A stretch of DNA of 40,630 nt, taken from positions 1-40,630 of the forward strand of contig JAKJGK010000008.1 of the NCBI GenBank assembly GCA_022704435.1, written 5' to 3'. Position 1 is the first letter of the stretch; each line of letters opens with the position of its first letter. Below the pieces are notes generated by a model, which searched no databases, was not told the origin of the DNA, and saw nothing but the letters and a program-made list of their open reading frames with translations. Below are positions 24,169-31,963 of the stretch, piece after piece. Made by a program: the position numbers and the translations under genes. This DNA comes from Synergistota bacterium (GTDB lineage: Bacteria > Synergistota > Synergistia > Synergistales > Aminobacteriaceae).

Positions 24169-24201
24169 AAAAAAAAGAGGCCCTGCAGGGCCTCTTTTTT
24201 T
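24169..24201. terminator. Bidirectional intrinsic terminator after gdhA
   Basis: A near-perfect palindrome has a GAGGCCC/GGGCCTC core (24177-24183 with 24188-24194), an A8 run on the left and a T7 run on the right. It can terminate gdhA on the plus strand and asnS transcripts on the minus strand. The 127 bases between it and the asnS stop hold nothing recognisable. Confidence 0.92.
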
Positions 24202-24328
24202 ATGGAAACTCTGGTAAAGTCCCTTTCGTCTGTGGAGATAGCTGATGTCGACGGGATTTTCGACGAGTAAACAATCGTGACCAGAACTTACTTAACATGC
24301 TCTCGTTAGGAGGGTTGCACCCTGCGGA

Positions 24329-25630
24329 TCAGGGCTTTATCCGGTAGATCGTCCTGGGCCACGGAATAGCCTCGCGAATGTGCTGCAGCCCGCCGATCCA
24401 TGCCACCACACGCTCGATCCCCATGCCGAACCCGCTGTGGACGAAAGTACCGTATTTTCTGAGGTCAAGGTACCAGTCGTAGGCCTCCTCCGGAAGCCCC
24501 TCCTCCCTTATCCTCGCCACAAGACGGTCGTAGTCGTCCTCGCGCTGGGAGCCTCCAATGATCTCCCCGTACCCCTCGGGCGCCAGCAGGTCGTCGCACA
24601 GGACCAGGTTCGGGTTGGTCGGGTGCTCCTTCATGTAGAAGGCCTTGATCGCCTTCGGGTAGCACTCGATGAACAGCGGCCTGTCGAACTGCTGGGTCAG
24701 GATGGTCTCGTCCTCGTTTCCGAGGTCGTCGCCGTAAGGAGTGTTGCTGCCAAGGTCGTGAAGCATCTCCATGGCCTCGTCATATTGAAGGTGATGGAAA
24801 GGAGGCTTGATGTTCTCAAGCTTTGAAATGTCGCGCTCCAGCACTGCCAGTTCGGGCCGGCAGTGATTCAGGGCCTCGGCAACTATATGGCAGACAAGCC
24901 CCTCCTGCAGGTCCATGTTGTCCTCGTGGTCGTAAAAGGCCACTTCCGGCTCCAGCATCCAGAACTCCGTGAGATGTCTGCGGGTCTTTGATTTCTCGGC
25001 CCTGAAGGTCGGCCCGAAGCAGTAGACCTTTCCGAAGGCGGCGGCGGCGGCCTCGGCATACAGCTGCCCCGTCTGCGCAAGGTAGGCCTTTGAGTCGAAA
25101 TAGTCTATCTCGAACAGCCCGGAGGCCCCCTCCCCGGCCGATCCGCTGATTATCGGGCTGTCGACCAGGATGAAGCCGTTATTCTGAAGGTACTCGCGGG
25201 CTGAGCGGATTACGCGGTCCCTGAGGCGCATCACCGCCTGCTGGCGGCTGCTGCGAAGCCACAGGTGGCGGTGATCGAGAAGGAAGTCAATGCCGTGGTC
25301 CTTCTTGCCGAGCGGGTACTCGTCCTCGGGGTTTTGAAAGACCCGAAGGCACGATACGGAGAGTTCCACCCCGGATGGCGCGCGTTCGTCGCTCCTCACC
25401 ACGCCGGTCACTTCCACGGAGGCCTCGAGGCGGAGGCTTTTTGTCTCATTGAACAGGTCCTCGGGGACCTCATTTTTCACCATGACGCCCTGTACCGTGC
25501 CCGTCCCGTCGCGGAGCTGCAGAAAGTGAATCTTGCCGGAGCTTCTCAAGTTGTAAAGCCAGCCGCATAGGGTGATCTTTTCGCCGGTATGGGCAGGAAG
25601 ATCCCTAATTGCAATCCATTGTGTTGTCAT
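24329..25630 (-). CDS. asnS: Asparaginyl-tRNA synthetase
   Basis: This 433-residue class IIb aminoacyl-tRNA synthetase charges tRNA-Asn. The N-terminal OB-fold anticodon-binding domain (about 15-105) begins KITLCGWLYNLRSSGKIHFLQLRDG. The catalytic domain has SPIISGSAGEGASGLFEIDYFDSKAYLAQTGQLY. Motif 2 is FRAEKSKTRRHLTEFWMLEPE and motif 3 is GFGMGIERVVAWI. Asparaginyl rather than aspartyl identity rests on overall pattern and length. The ATG at 25630 follows GGAGGT. It is transcribed divergently from the CbiA-like gene. Confidence 0.93.
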   Translation of the reverse strand: MTTQWIAIRDLPAHTGEKITLCGWLYNLRSSGKIHFLQLRDGTGTVQGVMVKNEVPEDLFNETKSLRLEASVEVTGVVRSDERAPSGVELSVSCLRVFQNPEDEYPLGKKDHGIDFLLDHRHLWLRSSRQQAVMRLRDRVIRSAREYLQNNGFILVDSPIISGSAGEGASGLFEIDYFDSKAYLAQTGQLYAEAAAAAFGKVYCFGPTFRAEKSKTRRHLTEFWMLEPEVAFYDHEDNMDLQEGLVCHIVAEALNHCRPELAVLERDISKLENIKPPFHHLQYDEAMEMLHDLGSNTPYGDDLGNEDETILTQQFDRPLFIECYPKAIKAFYMKEHPTNPNLVLCDDLLAPEGYGEIIGGSQREDDYDRLVARIREEGLPEEAYDWYLDLRKYGTFVHSGFGMGIERVVAWIGGLQHIREAIPWPRTIYRIKP

Positions 25631-25726
25631 GAGTAATCGACCTCCAGGAGTCTGAGGGAATAGAAAACCTTTTTTTGCCAGTACAGTATATGATACACTA
25701 TGGCATAAAAAATGGGAGGGTGAAGG
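25631..25726. promoter_or_regulatory. Divergent promoter region, asnS and CbiA-like gene
   Basis: An AT-rich 96-base gap. On the plus strand TTGCCA (25674-25679) and TATGGC (25698-25703) are 18 bases apart, a weak pair for the CbiA-like gene. AGTATA at 25684-25689 reads as TATACT on the minus strand and could be an asnS -10 box. Confidence 0.35.
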
Positions 25727-27106
25727 GTGAATATTCCTCGCCTGGTGTTTGCTGAAGAGAAAAGGGCGAAAAAGATCTCGGCCGGGATCCTTTTGGCATC
25801 CGTCCTAAAGGGGATTGGACGCCCGATCAGGCTGTTCAGCGCATGTTATGACGAGCAGTTCGTCCGCTACGCGGAGCTTGTAACCGGGCAGGAGGTCACT
25901 ATCCTCAATCCCTTCACCTGCGGGAGCAGCCGAAACATGAAGCTGCTATTCCAGCAGGCGTCTTCTCCCGACGCTCTCAATATCGTGTTCGGGTCGCTGG
26001 GGGAGCGCCAGGAGATCGACTCCTTCACAGTCAACCAGCTGACGGGCGAGGTCGCGCGCATCCTCGACTGCCCTGTGGTCCTGTCGGTGTATGCGGATTC
26101 TTCGACCGCCATCACGTCGAAAATTCTTGAGAGCATAACTCAGCAGATGTCCACGCAGGGGGCGCAGCCGTCCGCGGTTCTCTTCTCGTCCGTGTTCAAC
26201 CCCAGGGAGTACCAGCTCCTGGAGATAGAGTCCGGGCGAAGGACGGAGATGCTCTATCTTGGCTACATCCCGAAGACGATGGAAAAGGATGAATCATCGT
26301 TACTCGAACTCTGCATGCCGGATATGGCGCAGCGCGCGGTGTTTCCGATAAAAGCCGCCACTGCCCAGATCACGGGAATGCTGAACCAGGTCGAGTGGGA
26401 CGTCCTTTGGGGCCTGGCAAAGAAGAGCCCGGAATGGAGCGTCGTCTCAGACCCGATGAAGGGGAAGGGCGGAGGAGTCAAGGTGGGAATTCTGTCAAAC
26501 CCCGCATTTGGACTGGGGGGCAACAATGCGGAGCTCCTGTTCAGGTACCTTGGGTGTTCCGTCAGGACCGTTCCACTGGACGGCGCTGCACCAGACCCTA
26601 AGCTGGACGCTCTTTACGTTCCGCATGCACCCGGGTTTCTTTGTGCGGAACGCCTTCTTGGAAAATCCGGCATAAGGGATTGGTTTCTCTCATTCTTTTC
26701 GCGCAAGCCGGTTTTGGTCGGCGGAGGAGTCGCTCCACTGCTTGGCGAGTCTTTCTCGTTGCCCAATGACAAGCGATACGAGGGGTTGAAACTCTTCCCA
26801 TTCCAGGGACTGTTTAAAATCCCCTCGTCCGTTGACTCGCGCCTCGTCGAGGCTGTCTCCTCGTTCGGAGAAGACATAATGCTCAACAGGGGGGAGAAAA
26901 TTCGGGGTTACATACCCGGTTACCTGTCCATACGCGATCCCGGGAACACTGCGGGTGCGTCCTGGAGCGTGGTCAATCCGAACAAGAGCGCGGATATAGG
27001 GCTATCAGGGTGGTGCAAAGGTCCGTCCATCGTTACCGAGATCTGTCTCGAACTGTGGAGCAACATGGAGGGCGTGCACCGATGGCTGATGATGCGGAAG
27101 GCCTGA
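25727..27106 (+). CDS. Degenerate CbiA/CobB-like protein lacking P-loop and catalytic Cys
   Basis: The 459-residue product follows the layout of cobyrinate a,c-diamide synthase: an N-terminal dethiobiotin-synthetase-like domain, then a C-terminal class III glutamine amidotransferase domain. The N-terminal ELVTGQEVTILNPFTCGS and NIVFGSLG match CbiA regions. Where GTxSGxGKTT should be, residues 8-18 read FAEEKRAKKIS, so the P-loop is gone. The amidotransferase part keeps VGILSNPAFGLGGNNAELLFRYLGC and DALYVPHAPGF. The nucleophile motif (ECGG in CbiA) is VGGGVAPLLGESF at 331-343, with no cysteine. It should therefore neither bind ATP in the usual way nor hydrolyse glutamine. No cobalamin genes are near. 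The GTG start follows GGGAGGGTGAAGG. The role is unknown; a binding or regulatory protein is my inference. Confidence 0.7.
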   Translation: MNIPRLVFAEEKRAKKISAGILLASVLKGIGRPIRLFSACYDEQFVRYAELVTGQEVTILNPFTCGSSRNMKLLFQQASSPDALNIVFGSLGERQEIDSFTVNQLTGEVARILDCPVVLSVYADSSTAITSKILESITQQMSTQGAQPSAVLFSSVFNPREYQLLEIESGRRTEMLYLGYIPKTMEKDESSLLELCMPDMAQRAVFPIKAATAQITGMLNQVEWDVLWGLAKKSPEWSVVSDPMKGKGGGVKVGILSNPAFGLGGNNAELLFRYLGCSVRTVPLDGAAPDPKLDALYVPHAPGFLCAERLLGKSGIRDWFLSFFSRKPVLVGGGVAPLLGESFSLPNDKRYEGLKLFPFQGLFKIPSSVDSRLVEAVSSFGEDIMLNRGEKIRGYIPGYLSIRDPGNTAGASWSVVNPNKSADIGLSGWCKGPSIVTEICLELWSNMEGVHRWLMMRKA

Positions 27107-27134
27107 GCTCCAGCGCTCGGAGCATATACCGGCA

Positions 27135-27155
27135 GGCCGCGGTCTAGGCGCGGCC
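27135..27155 (+). other. Hairpin between the CbiA-like and MocR-like genes
   Basis: GGCCGCG (27135-27141) pairs with CGCGGCC (27149-27155) around a 7-base loop, 19 bases before the MocR-like start. No T-run follows. It could damp read-through or affect ribosome access. Confidence 0.35.
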
Positions 27156-27174
27156 ACGAAGGGCGGGTTTTGCC

Positions 27175-28536
27175 GTGCTGTTGGAAATCCCTTTGAACTA
27201 CTCGTCCGGGGTCCTGTATCTACAGCTTTCCGATCACCTGGAAAAGATGATATTAGCGGGTAGCATATCCGCGGGGGAGAGGCTGCCCGGCGCGAGAGAA
27301 CTGGCCCGGATGCTTCGCGTCAGCAGGAGCACGGTGGCGTCGGCCTACGCCCTGCTTGCCGAGAAGGGGCTGGTGATCCAATCCGAAAGAAAGGGAACAT
27401 ACGTCTCGTCCGCCGACGCGGTAGAAGAGCCGGAGTACGGTAGTGACGACTGCCTGATGCGGTTTGACTCCGAGTCTCCCACGGCAGACCTCCTCCCTGT
27501 GCTTGAGTTTTCGGAGATCACCAAAAACTTGCAACCCCCGTTTTTCAATAGCGCGATGGAGGGCAGCCCACCCGAGGGTCAGCCGGCACTGAGACGCCAT
27601 CTGCTGCAGCACTCCGCGCTCAGGGGAATACCGGCGCACGCCGCCGAACTGGTCGTCACCTCCGGAGGCAAAGACGCGCTCTCCACGGCGCTCCGCTCCT
27701 TCAGAGAGCTGGACGTGAGGCGGCTCTGGGCGGAGGAACTGTCCTACGGAGGCATCGCGGGCATCGCAAGAAACGAAAGCCTGGTCCTGCGCACACTCCC
27801 CCTCATAGATGAATGCAGTCTTTCGCGGCTGGAGGGGCTTACTCCCTCCGATGTCCTCTACCTAGTGCCCAGTTTCCACAACCCTACCGGCCGGACCATG
27901 CCCCACGGGCTCAGAGAGAGAATCCTGTCGATGCGCGGAAGGCTGGGGTTTCACATACTGGAGGACGACAGCTATGGAGAGCTGCGCTACGGGGAACAGC
28001 CGATCCCGGCCCTGAAGTCCATGGACGACGGTGCGGGCGTGGCTTACATAGGCTCCTTCAGCCAGGCGCTCTTCCCCGGAATGAGGCTTGGATACGCCCT
28101 TCTGCCCTCCCCTTTCAGGGAGGCGTATTTAAGGATAAGTTCGTTGCGGCAGGGGCACGTCTCCTCCCTGGTGCAGGCGATCGTCACCAGGTTCCTGGAG
28201 GAGGGGAGGCTGTCCGTCGCGGTAGAAAAGGTCAGGAGAGTCCTGTCCGGCCGTATGGAGGCGCTGTACAGGTCTTTGCGGAGGTGCTTCCCCGCTGCTC
28301 GCGTCGACAGGCCCGAGGGCGGGGCGTACCTGTGGTTTCCCACCGGGAGGACTGACGGAGAGGATGCCGCTGCACTTGCGAAGGCATACGGAGTATGCGT
28401 CTCGCCGGGAGTCGAGTTCGCGCTCGGCAGGAAGAGGCCGCACGCGGTGCGCTTCTCAATCATCGCCGTCCCCGAGTCGATCATGCCGGAGGCGGCTGCT
28501 CGCCTGCAAAAGGCCTGGCGCGGCCTCGCCTGTTGA
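27175..28536 (+). CDS. MocR-type regulator (GntR wHTH plus aminotransferase-like domain) without PLP lysine
   Basis: This is a 453-residue cytosolic regulator. A GntR winged helix (about 10-78: LYLQLSDHLEKMILAGSISAGERLPGARELARMLRVSRSTV, spaced as in the family) is joined to a fold-type I aminotransferase domain. Normal features remain: VTSGGKDAL, SFHNPTG (N236), ILEDDSYGELRY (D265) and GMRLGY. The PLP lysine position, normally SFSK, reads SFSQALFPG with Q297 (codon CAG at 28063-28065). It therefore cannot form an internal aldimine at this site. Known MocR regulators such as GabR and PdxR use PLP, so this one may sense something else or act constitutively. The GTG at 27175 has only a weak ribosome site. 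It lies 68 bases after the CbiA-like gene on the same strand. Confidence 0.85.
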   Translation: MLLEIPLNYSSGVLYLQLSDHLEKMILAGSISAGERLPGARELARMLRVSRSTVASAYALLAEKGLVIQSERKGTYVSSADAVEEPEYGSDDCLMRFDSESPTADLLPVLEFSEITKNLQPPFFNSAMEGSPPEGQPALRRHLLQHSALRGIPAHAAELVVTSGGKDALSTALRSFRELDVRRLWAEELSYGGIAGIARNESLVLRTLPLIDECSLSRLEGLTPSDVLYLVPSFHNPTGRTMPHGLRERILSMRGRLGFHILEDDSYGELRYGEQPIPALKSMDDGAGVAYIGSFSQALFPGMRLGYALLPSPFREAYLRISSLRQGHVSSLVQAIVTRFLEEGRLSVAVEKVRRVLSGRMEALYRSLRRCFPAARVDRPEGGAYLWFPTGRTDGEDAAALAKAYGVCVSPGVEFALGRKRPHAVRFSIIAVPESIMPEAAARLQKAWRGLAC

Positions 28537-28568
28537 GCTGTACGTCAGAATGCCTTCGGAGAGAGAGA

Positions 28569-28796
28569 TCAGTCCCTTCCCGTCTCTGCTCGGCGAGTTT
28601 CATCCGATACTGTCAACAACCATCGCCGCCAAAGCAGGAGGGCCGCCGCGGCAAGTGCACAGCCCGTCAGCAGACCCAGCACGATATAGTCAAGTCGCCC
28701 TCTGCCGAGCAGGAACCCGCCCATCCCCGCCAGGGCGTAGCCGAAACCGTACACGGAGCCCATGGATAGAAACAGCACAAAAAGACGCACGCACAT
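28569..28796 (-). CDS. Small membrane protein, function unknown
   Basis: A 75-residue minus-strand frame encodes two hydrophobic stretches (about 4-30 with VRLFVLFLSMGSVYGFGYALAG, and about 38-55 with IVLGLLTGCALAAAALLL). A basic and polar tail follows. The hydrophobic pattern and a purine-rich GGGGG just before the ATG support a real gene. The ribosome site is close and weak, and I recognise no family. It converges on the MocR-like gene. A random open frame remains possible. Confidence 0.5.
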   Translation of the reverse strand: MCVRLFVLFLSMGSVYGFGYALAGMGGFLLGRGRLDYIVLGLLTGCALAAAALLLWRRWLLTVSDETRRAETGRD

Positions 28797-29116
28797 TGCC
28801 CCCTGTTCAACGATGCCGATCGTTCAATAGGCCCGGGCGATCCGAATCGGACTGCAACTCGGACCCGGGTTGAAAATCGTACGCCGACATCTTGAGATTT
28901 TGTGTCTGGTATGATAAGGTACACCAAGATATATAATACTGACTGTTATACAACGTTTTTTAATCCAAAATCTGCAGTAGGATGCACAGGTGGAGAACTT
29001 CGTCCGCGAGCCGGGTCAAGTATACACGAGTCGGACGTGAATTACGCGGAGTTCGCCTTTTGAAATGACCCAGTTCTGCACCTTGCATGCCTAAGAGCTT
29101 AGGAGGTCCTCTGAAT
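28797..29116. promoter_or_regulatory. Upstream region of the GntR/FadR-type gene
   Basis: An AT-rich stretch at about 28870-28975 contains TATAAT (28932-28937) and an extended -10-like TGGTATGAT (28907-28915). No -35 at proper spacing is convincing for either. The region must carry the promoter of the regulator at 29117 and perhaps one for the small minus-strand gene. No other gene is seen. Confidence 0.35.
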
Positions 29117-29776
29117 ATGAGAGAGCGAAAGCTGTACACGACTTCAGCCGACTATGCGTACCAAGAGCTGCGGCAAAGAATTAGAAAAAAGGACTTGAAG
29201 CCGGGGGAGCGACTGCCGGAGGTGCGCATATCAGTCGAGATCGGTGTGAGCAGGACCCCGGTGAGAGAGGCCCTTCGACGTCTCTCCAGCGAAGGATTGG
29301 TGACGATAATCCCGAATCGTGGCGCGACGCTCGCGAAACCCACCCTGCGGGAGATAGAGGACACGTTTCTGGTAAGAGAACGACTAGAGTGCCTGGCGGC
29401 GCGCTATGCCGCGGAAAGAATCGGAGAGAGGCACCTTCGCCGAATCGAGGAGGCTCTCGTGGAAGAGGGAAAGGCCATAGAGGATCGAGACCTGGACAAG
29501 TACCTCGAGGCGAACGAGACGTTTCACAAGGCCGTCGCCGATGCCAGCGGAAACGAAGTTCTCGCGGACTACGTGGGGAAGATCATAGCCAGGACAAACT
29601 CATACGTTGTATTCTCGGATCCCTTCTATCACCCGAACGACTCGCCGAACACGGACGATCACAGGAATATCCTGGAGGCGCTCAGGTCGCACGACAAGAA
29701 GAAGTGCGTCTCACTTGTGAAGGCGCATCTGCAGAGGGCGGTTGCCGGGCTGGATAAAATGGCCTCGGGGGCGTAG
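29117..29776 (+). CDS. GntR-family transcriptional regulator, FadR subfamily (FCD domain)
   Basis: This is a 219-residue regulator. The winged helix (about 10-75) has YAYQELRQRIRKKDLKPGERL and the recognition region GVSRTPVREALRRLSSEGLV. The C-terminal helical FCD ligand domain (about 80-210) keeps likely metal ligands: the ANETFH segment (H137), H182 in TDDHRNIL and H204 in VKAHLQRAV. FCD proteins usually bind small organic acids. The ATG at 29117 follows AGGAGG at 29101-29106; an upstream ATG in frame at 29087 lies before that site and is rejected. The DegT-like gene begins 140 bases downstream and may be a target. Confidence 0.9.
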   Translation: MRERKLYTTSADYAYQELRQRIRKKDLKPGERLPEVRISVEIGVSRTPVREALRRLSSEGLVTIIPNRGATLAKPTLREIEDTFLVRERLECLAARYAAERIGERHLRRIEEALVEEGKAIEDRDLDKYLEANETFHKAVADASGNEVLADYVGKIIARTNSYVVFSDPFYHPNDSPNTDDHRNILEALRSHDKKKCVSLVKAHLQRAVAGLDKMASGA

Positions 29777-29916
29777 CGGGGCTAAGGAAGAAAATCGGCG
29801 CATCCAGCTGCCATTATTCTCGCAGAACTTGTGATGATGCTGGATAGAACGGAGTTTTTATACTGCGGGTGCGTCGCTTGTCGTCGCCTCGCATCTATTC
29901 GGGAGGTTTTCAGTTC

Positions 29917-31050
29917 ATGGCCGCAAGGATACCAACTCTGGATCTGGTCAAAAATTATTCGGAAGTCAAGGACGAGATGCTGGAGGCAATCCGCTCGGTT
30001 CTAGAGAGCCAGAGCTTCATAATGGGGCCGGAGGTGCGCCTGTTCGAGGAGGAGTGCGAGAGCTACCTTGAAGGGGTGAGCGCCGTGGGGTGCGCGTCCG
30101 GCACGGACGCACTCCTTCTGGCGCTGATGGCACTCGATGTAGGCGAGGGGGACGAGGTGATCACGACCCCGTACAGCTTCTTCGCCACGGCAAGCAGTAT
30201 CGTCCGCCTTGGAGCCGTCCCGGTCTTCGTGGACGTAGATCCAAAAACCTACAACATCGACCTGGAAAAAGCCGTCTCGGCGATAACTCCACGGACGAAG
30301 GCCTTTATCCCGGTGCATCTTTTCGGCCAGATGGCGCCACTCGAGGAGTGCATTGTCGAGTTCGAGAGGCGTGGTGCCACGATAGTCGAGGATGCAGCGC
30401 AGGCCTTCGGCGCCACCAGGATAGCCGACGGCAGGATCATGCGCGCCGGGGCGATGGGGCGCATAGGCTGCTTCTCGTTTTTCCCGACGAAAAACCTTGG
30501 AGCGTATGGCGACGGCGGGATGATCGTCACTACGGACGAGAAGATCGCCGGACGTCTTCGAAGGCTGCGGGTGCACGGAGCCGACAGCACGTATTTTCAC
30601 GACGAGGTCGGCTTGAACAGCCGCCTGGACACGCTTCAGGCGGCGGTGCTCAGGGTAAAGCTCCGTCACTTGGAGGAATGGAACGAGCAGCGCAGGGTCG
30701 TGGCGGGAAGGTATTATGCGCTGTTCGCGGAGAACGGCCTGATGGGCGAGGTGACGATCCCCTTTGAACTGCAGGGGAACCGGCACATCTATCACCAGTA
30801 CGTGGTAAGGGTAAAAAACCGGGACGAGCTGCAAAAGCATCTTGACCGGGAGGGCATCACCAGTAGGGTGTACTATCCCCTCCCGCTTCACCTGCAGAGG
30901 TGTTTCTCTTTCCTCGGAAAAAAACCGGGAGATTTTCCCGAGTCGGAGCTCCTCAGCAGGGAGACCCTGGCCCTCCCGGTGTTCCCGGAGCTTGCCATGG
31001 AGGATCAGGCCCGCGTCGTAGGCGCCATTAAAGAGTTCTACATGAAATAG
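29917..31050 (+). CDS. DegT/DnrJ/EryC1/StrS-family PLP aminotransferase
   Basis: This 377-residue enzyme of the sugar-aminotransferase family shows SQSFIMGPEVRLFEEE near residue 31, GCASGTDALLLAL near 58, TTPYSFFATASS near 83, VEDAAQAFGA near 157 and the PLP lysine K192 in SFFPTKNLGAYGDGGM. Family members aminate keto-sugars on nucleotide carriers for lipopolysaccharide, capsule or antibiotic sugars. Here no sugar-nucleotide genes are near, so the substrate is open. The ATG at 29917 follows GGGAGG; the in-frame extension from 29869 is rejected. A 10-bp inverted repeat starts at its stop codon. Confidence 0.9.
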   Translation: MAARIPTLDLVKNYSEVKDEMLEAIRSVLESQSFIMGPEVRLFEEECESYLEGVSAVGCASGTDALLLALMALDVGEGDEVITTPYSFFATASSIVRLGAVPVFVDVDPKTYNIDLEKAVSAITPRTKAFIPVHLFGQMAPLEECIVEFERRGATIVEDAAQAFGATRIADGRIMRAGAMGRIGCFSFFPTKNLGAYGDGGMIVTTDEKIAGRLRRLRVHGADSTYFHDEVGLNSRLDTLQAAVLRVKLRHLEEWNEQRRVVAGRYYALFAENGLMGEVTIPFELQGNRHIYHQYVVRVKNRDELQKHLDREGITSRVYYPLPLHLQRCFSFLGKKPGDFPESELLSRETLALPVFPELAMEDQARVVGAIKEFYMK

Positions 31051-31142
31051 TCCTGATCAATAGTGCTCTTCCGTGGTTAACCGTGTAAAATACCGATGGA
31101 GGAACTTGGTGCACGGTGTAATCTTCTACTAGTGATCAGGAC
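31050..31142. repeat. 10-bp inverted repeat flanking the DegT-zinc protease gap
   Basis: GTCCTGATCA (31050-31059), whose first base is the last base of the DegT-like stop codon, is matched by TGATCAGGAC (31133-31142). The 73 bases between hold no gene. It could close a long-range transcript structure or be a protein-binding pair. Confidence 0.5.
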
Positions 31143-31164
31143 AAGCTATTCGGGAGGTGGGCGC

Positions 31165-31860
31165 ATGTTCCCTTTTTTCTTCGACTCGACGATGCTGCTG
31201 TTGTTGCCCGCCCTGGTACTGGCCGTATGGGCGCAGACCAGGGTTAAGACGGTCTACGCCAGGTACGCCAATGTGTCTTCAAGGAGGGGAGTAACTGCCT
31301 CCGCCGTCGCCAGGGCGTTGCTGGACCGTTTCGGGCTTTCCAACGTGACGATACGCATGGTAAGGGGCAACCTTACAGATCACTATGACCCGCGGGATAA
31401 GAGCCTGAGCCTGTCCAGCTCTGTTCACGACAGCACCAGCATCGCCGCGATCGGGGTCGCGGCCCACGAGGTGGGGCACGCGATTCAGGACGGGGCAGGC
31501 TACTCCCCGCTCAAGATACGCAATTCGATTGTGCCGGTGGTGGGGATAGGCTCCTCCCTGGCCTTCCCGCTCTTTTTCATAGGCCTGTTGCTTCGCGGCC
31601 AGACCCTGATGGATCTCGGGATCTTCATGTTCCTGGGCGTGATCCTGTTTCATCTAATCACCCTGCCTGTCGAGTTCGACGCCAGCAACCGCGCCATTCG
31701 CCTGCTGGCCGACACCGGGATGTTGTCCTCCGATGAAATCACCGGTGCCGGAGCGGTGTTGCGTGCCGCTGCCTGGACCTATATCGCGGCGACGGTGATG
31801 GCCTTTGCCCAGCTGATAAGGCTCCTGGCCCTGAGAGGGATGTACGGCAACAGGAACTGA
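31165..31860 (+). CDS. Membrane zinc metallopeptidase, YugP family
   Basis: This 231-residue inner-membrane protein of the neutral zinc metallopeptidase group (YugP-like) has a hydrophobic N-terminus (FFFDSTMLLLLPALVLAV). The zinc motif HEVGH at 101-105 sits in GVAAHEVGHAIQDG. Hydrophobic segments lie near 120-160 and 200-225, and the late EFDASNRAI supplies the expected third ligand region. The substrate is unknown. The ATG at 31165 follows GGAGGTGGG; a frame from 31096 is longer but has no ribosome site. In Bacillota, as I recall, this gene often sits just upstream of rsmB, as here. Confidence 0.88.
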   Translation: MFPFFFDSTMLLLLPALVLAVWAQTRVKTVYARYANVSSRRGVTASAVARALLDRFGLSNVTIRMVRGNLTDHYDPRDKSLSLSSSVHDSTSIAAIGVAAHEVGHAIQDGAGYSPLKIRNSIVPVVGIGSSLAFPLFFIGLLLRGQTLMDLGIFMFLGVILFHLITLPVEFDASNRAIRLLADTGMLSSDEITGAGAVLRAAAWTYIAATVMAFAQLIRLLALRGMYGNRN

Positions 31861-31906
31861 GCGCAACCAGGCATCCGAGCAGGCCGCCGGGCGTGATCCA
31901 GGAAAG

Positions 31907-31940
31907 ATGGAGCGGCTTCCCCGGTCGCTCCATTTACTTC
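31907..31940 (+). terminator. Likely terminator after the zinc peptidase gene
   Basis: ATGGAGCG (31907-31914) pairs with CGCTCCAT (31926-31933) around an 11-base loop, followed by a broken T-rich stretch. The weak T-run means termination may be partial. Confidence 0.55.
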
Positions 31941-31963
31941 GTTGGGGAGAAAGGGGCTGAACC

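Noticed and set aside
28907-28926. TGGT...ACCA pattern as a GntR/FadR operator
   Set aside because: Only the outer four bases are symmetric and the spacing does not fit the usual FadR-type site.
29802-29845. ATCCAGC/GCTGGAT inverted repeat before the DegT-like gene
   Set aside because: It has only 7-bp arms 30 bases apart and no T-run. It is too weak to call an operator or terminator.
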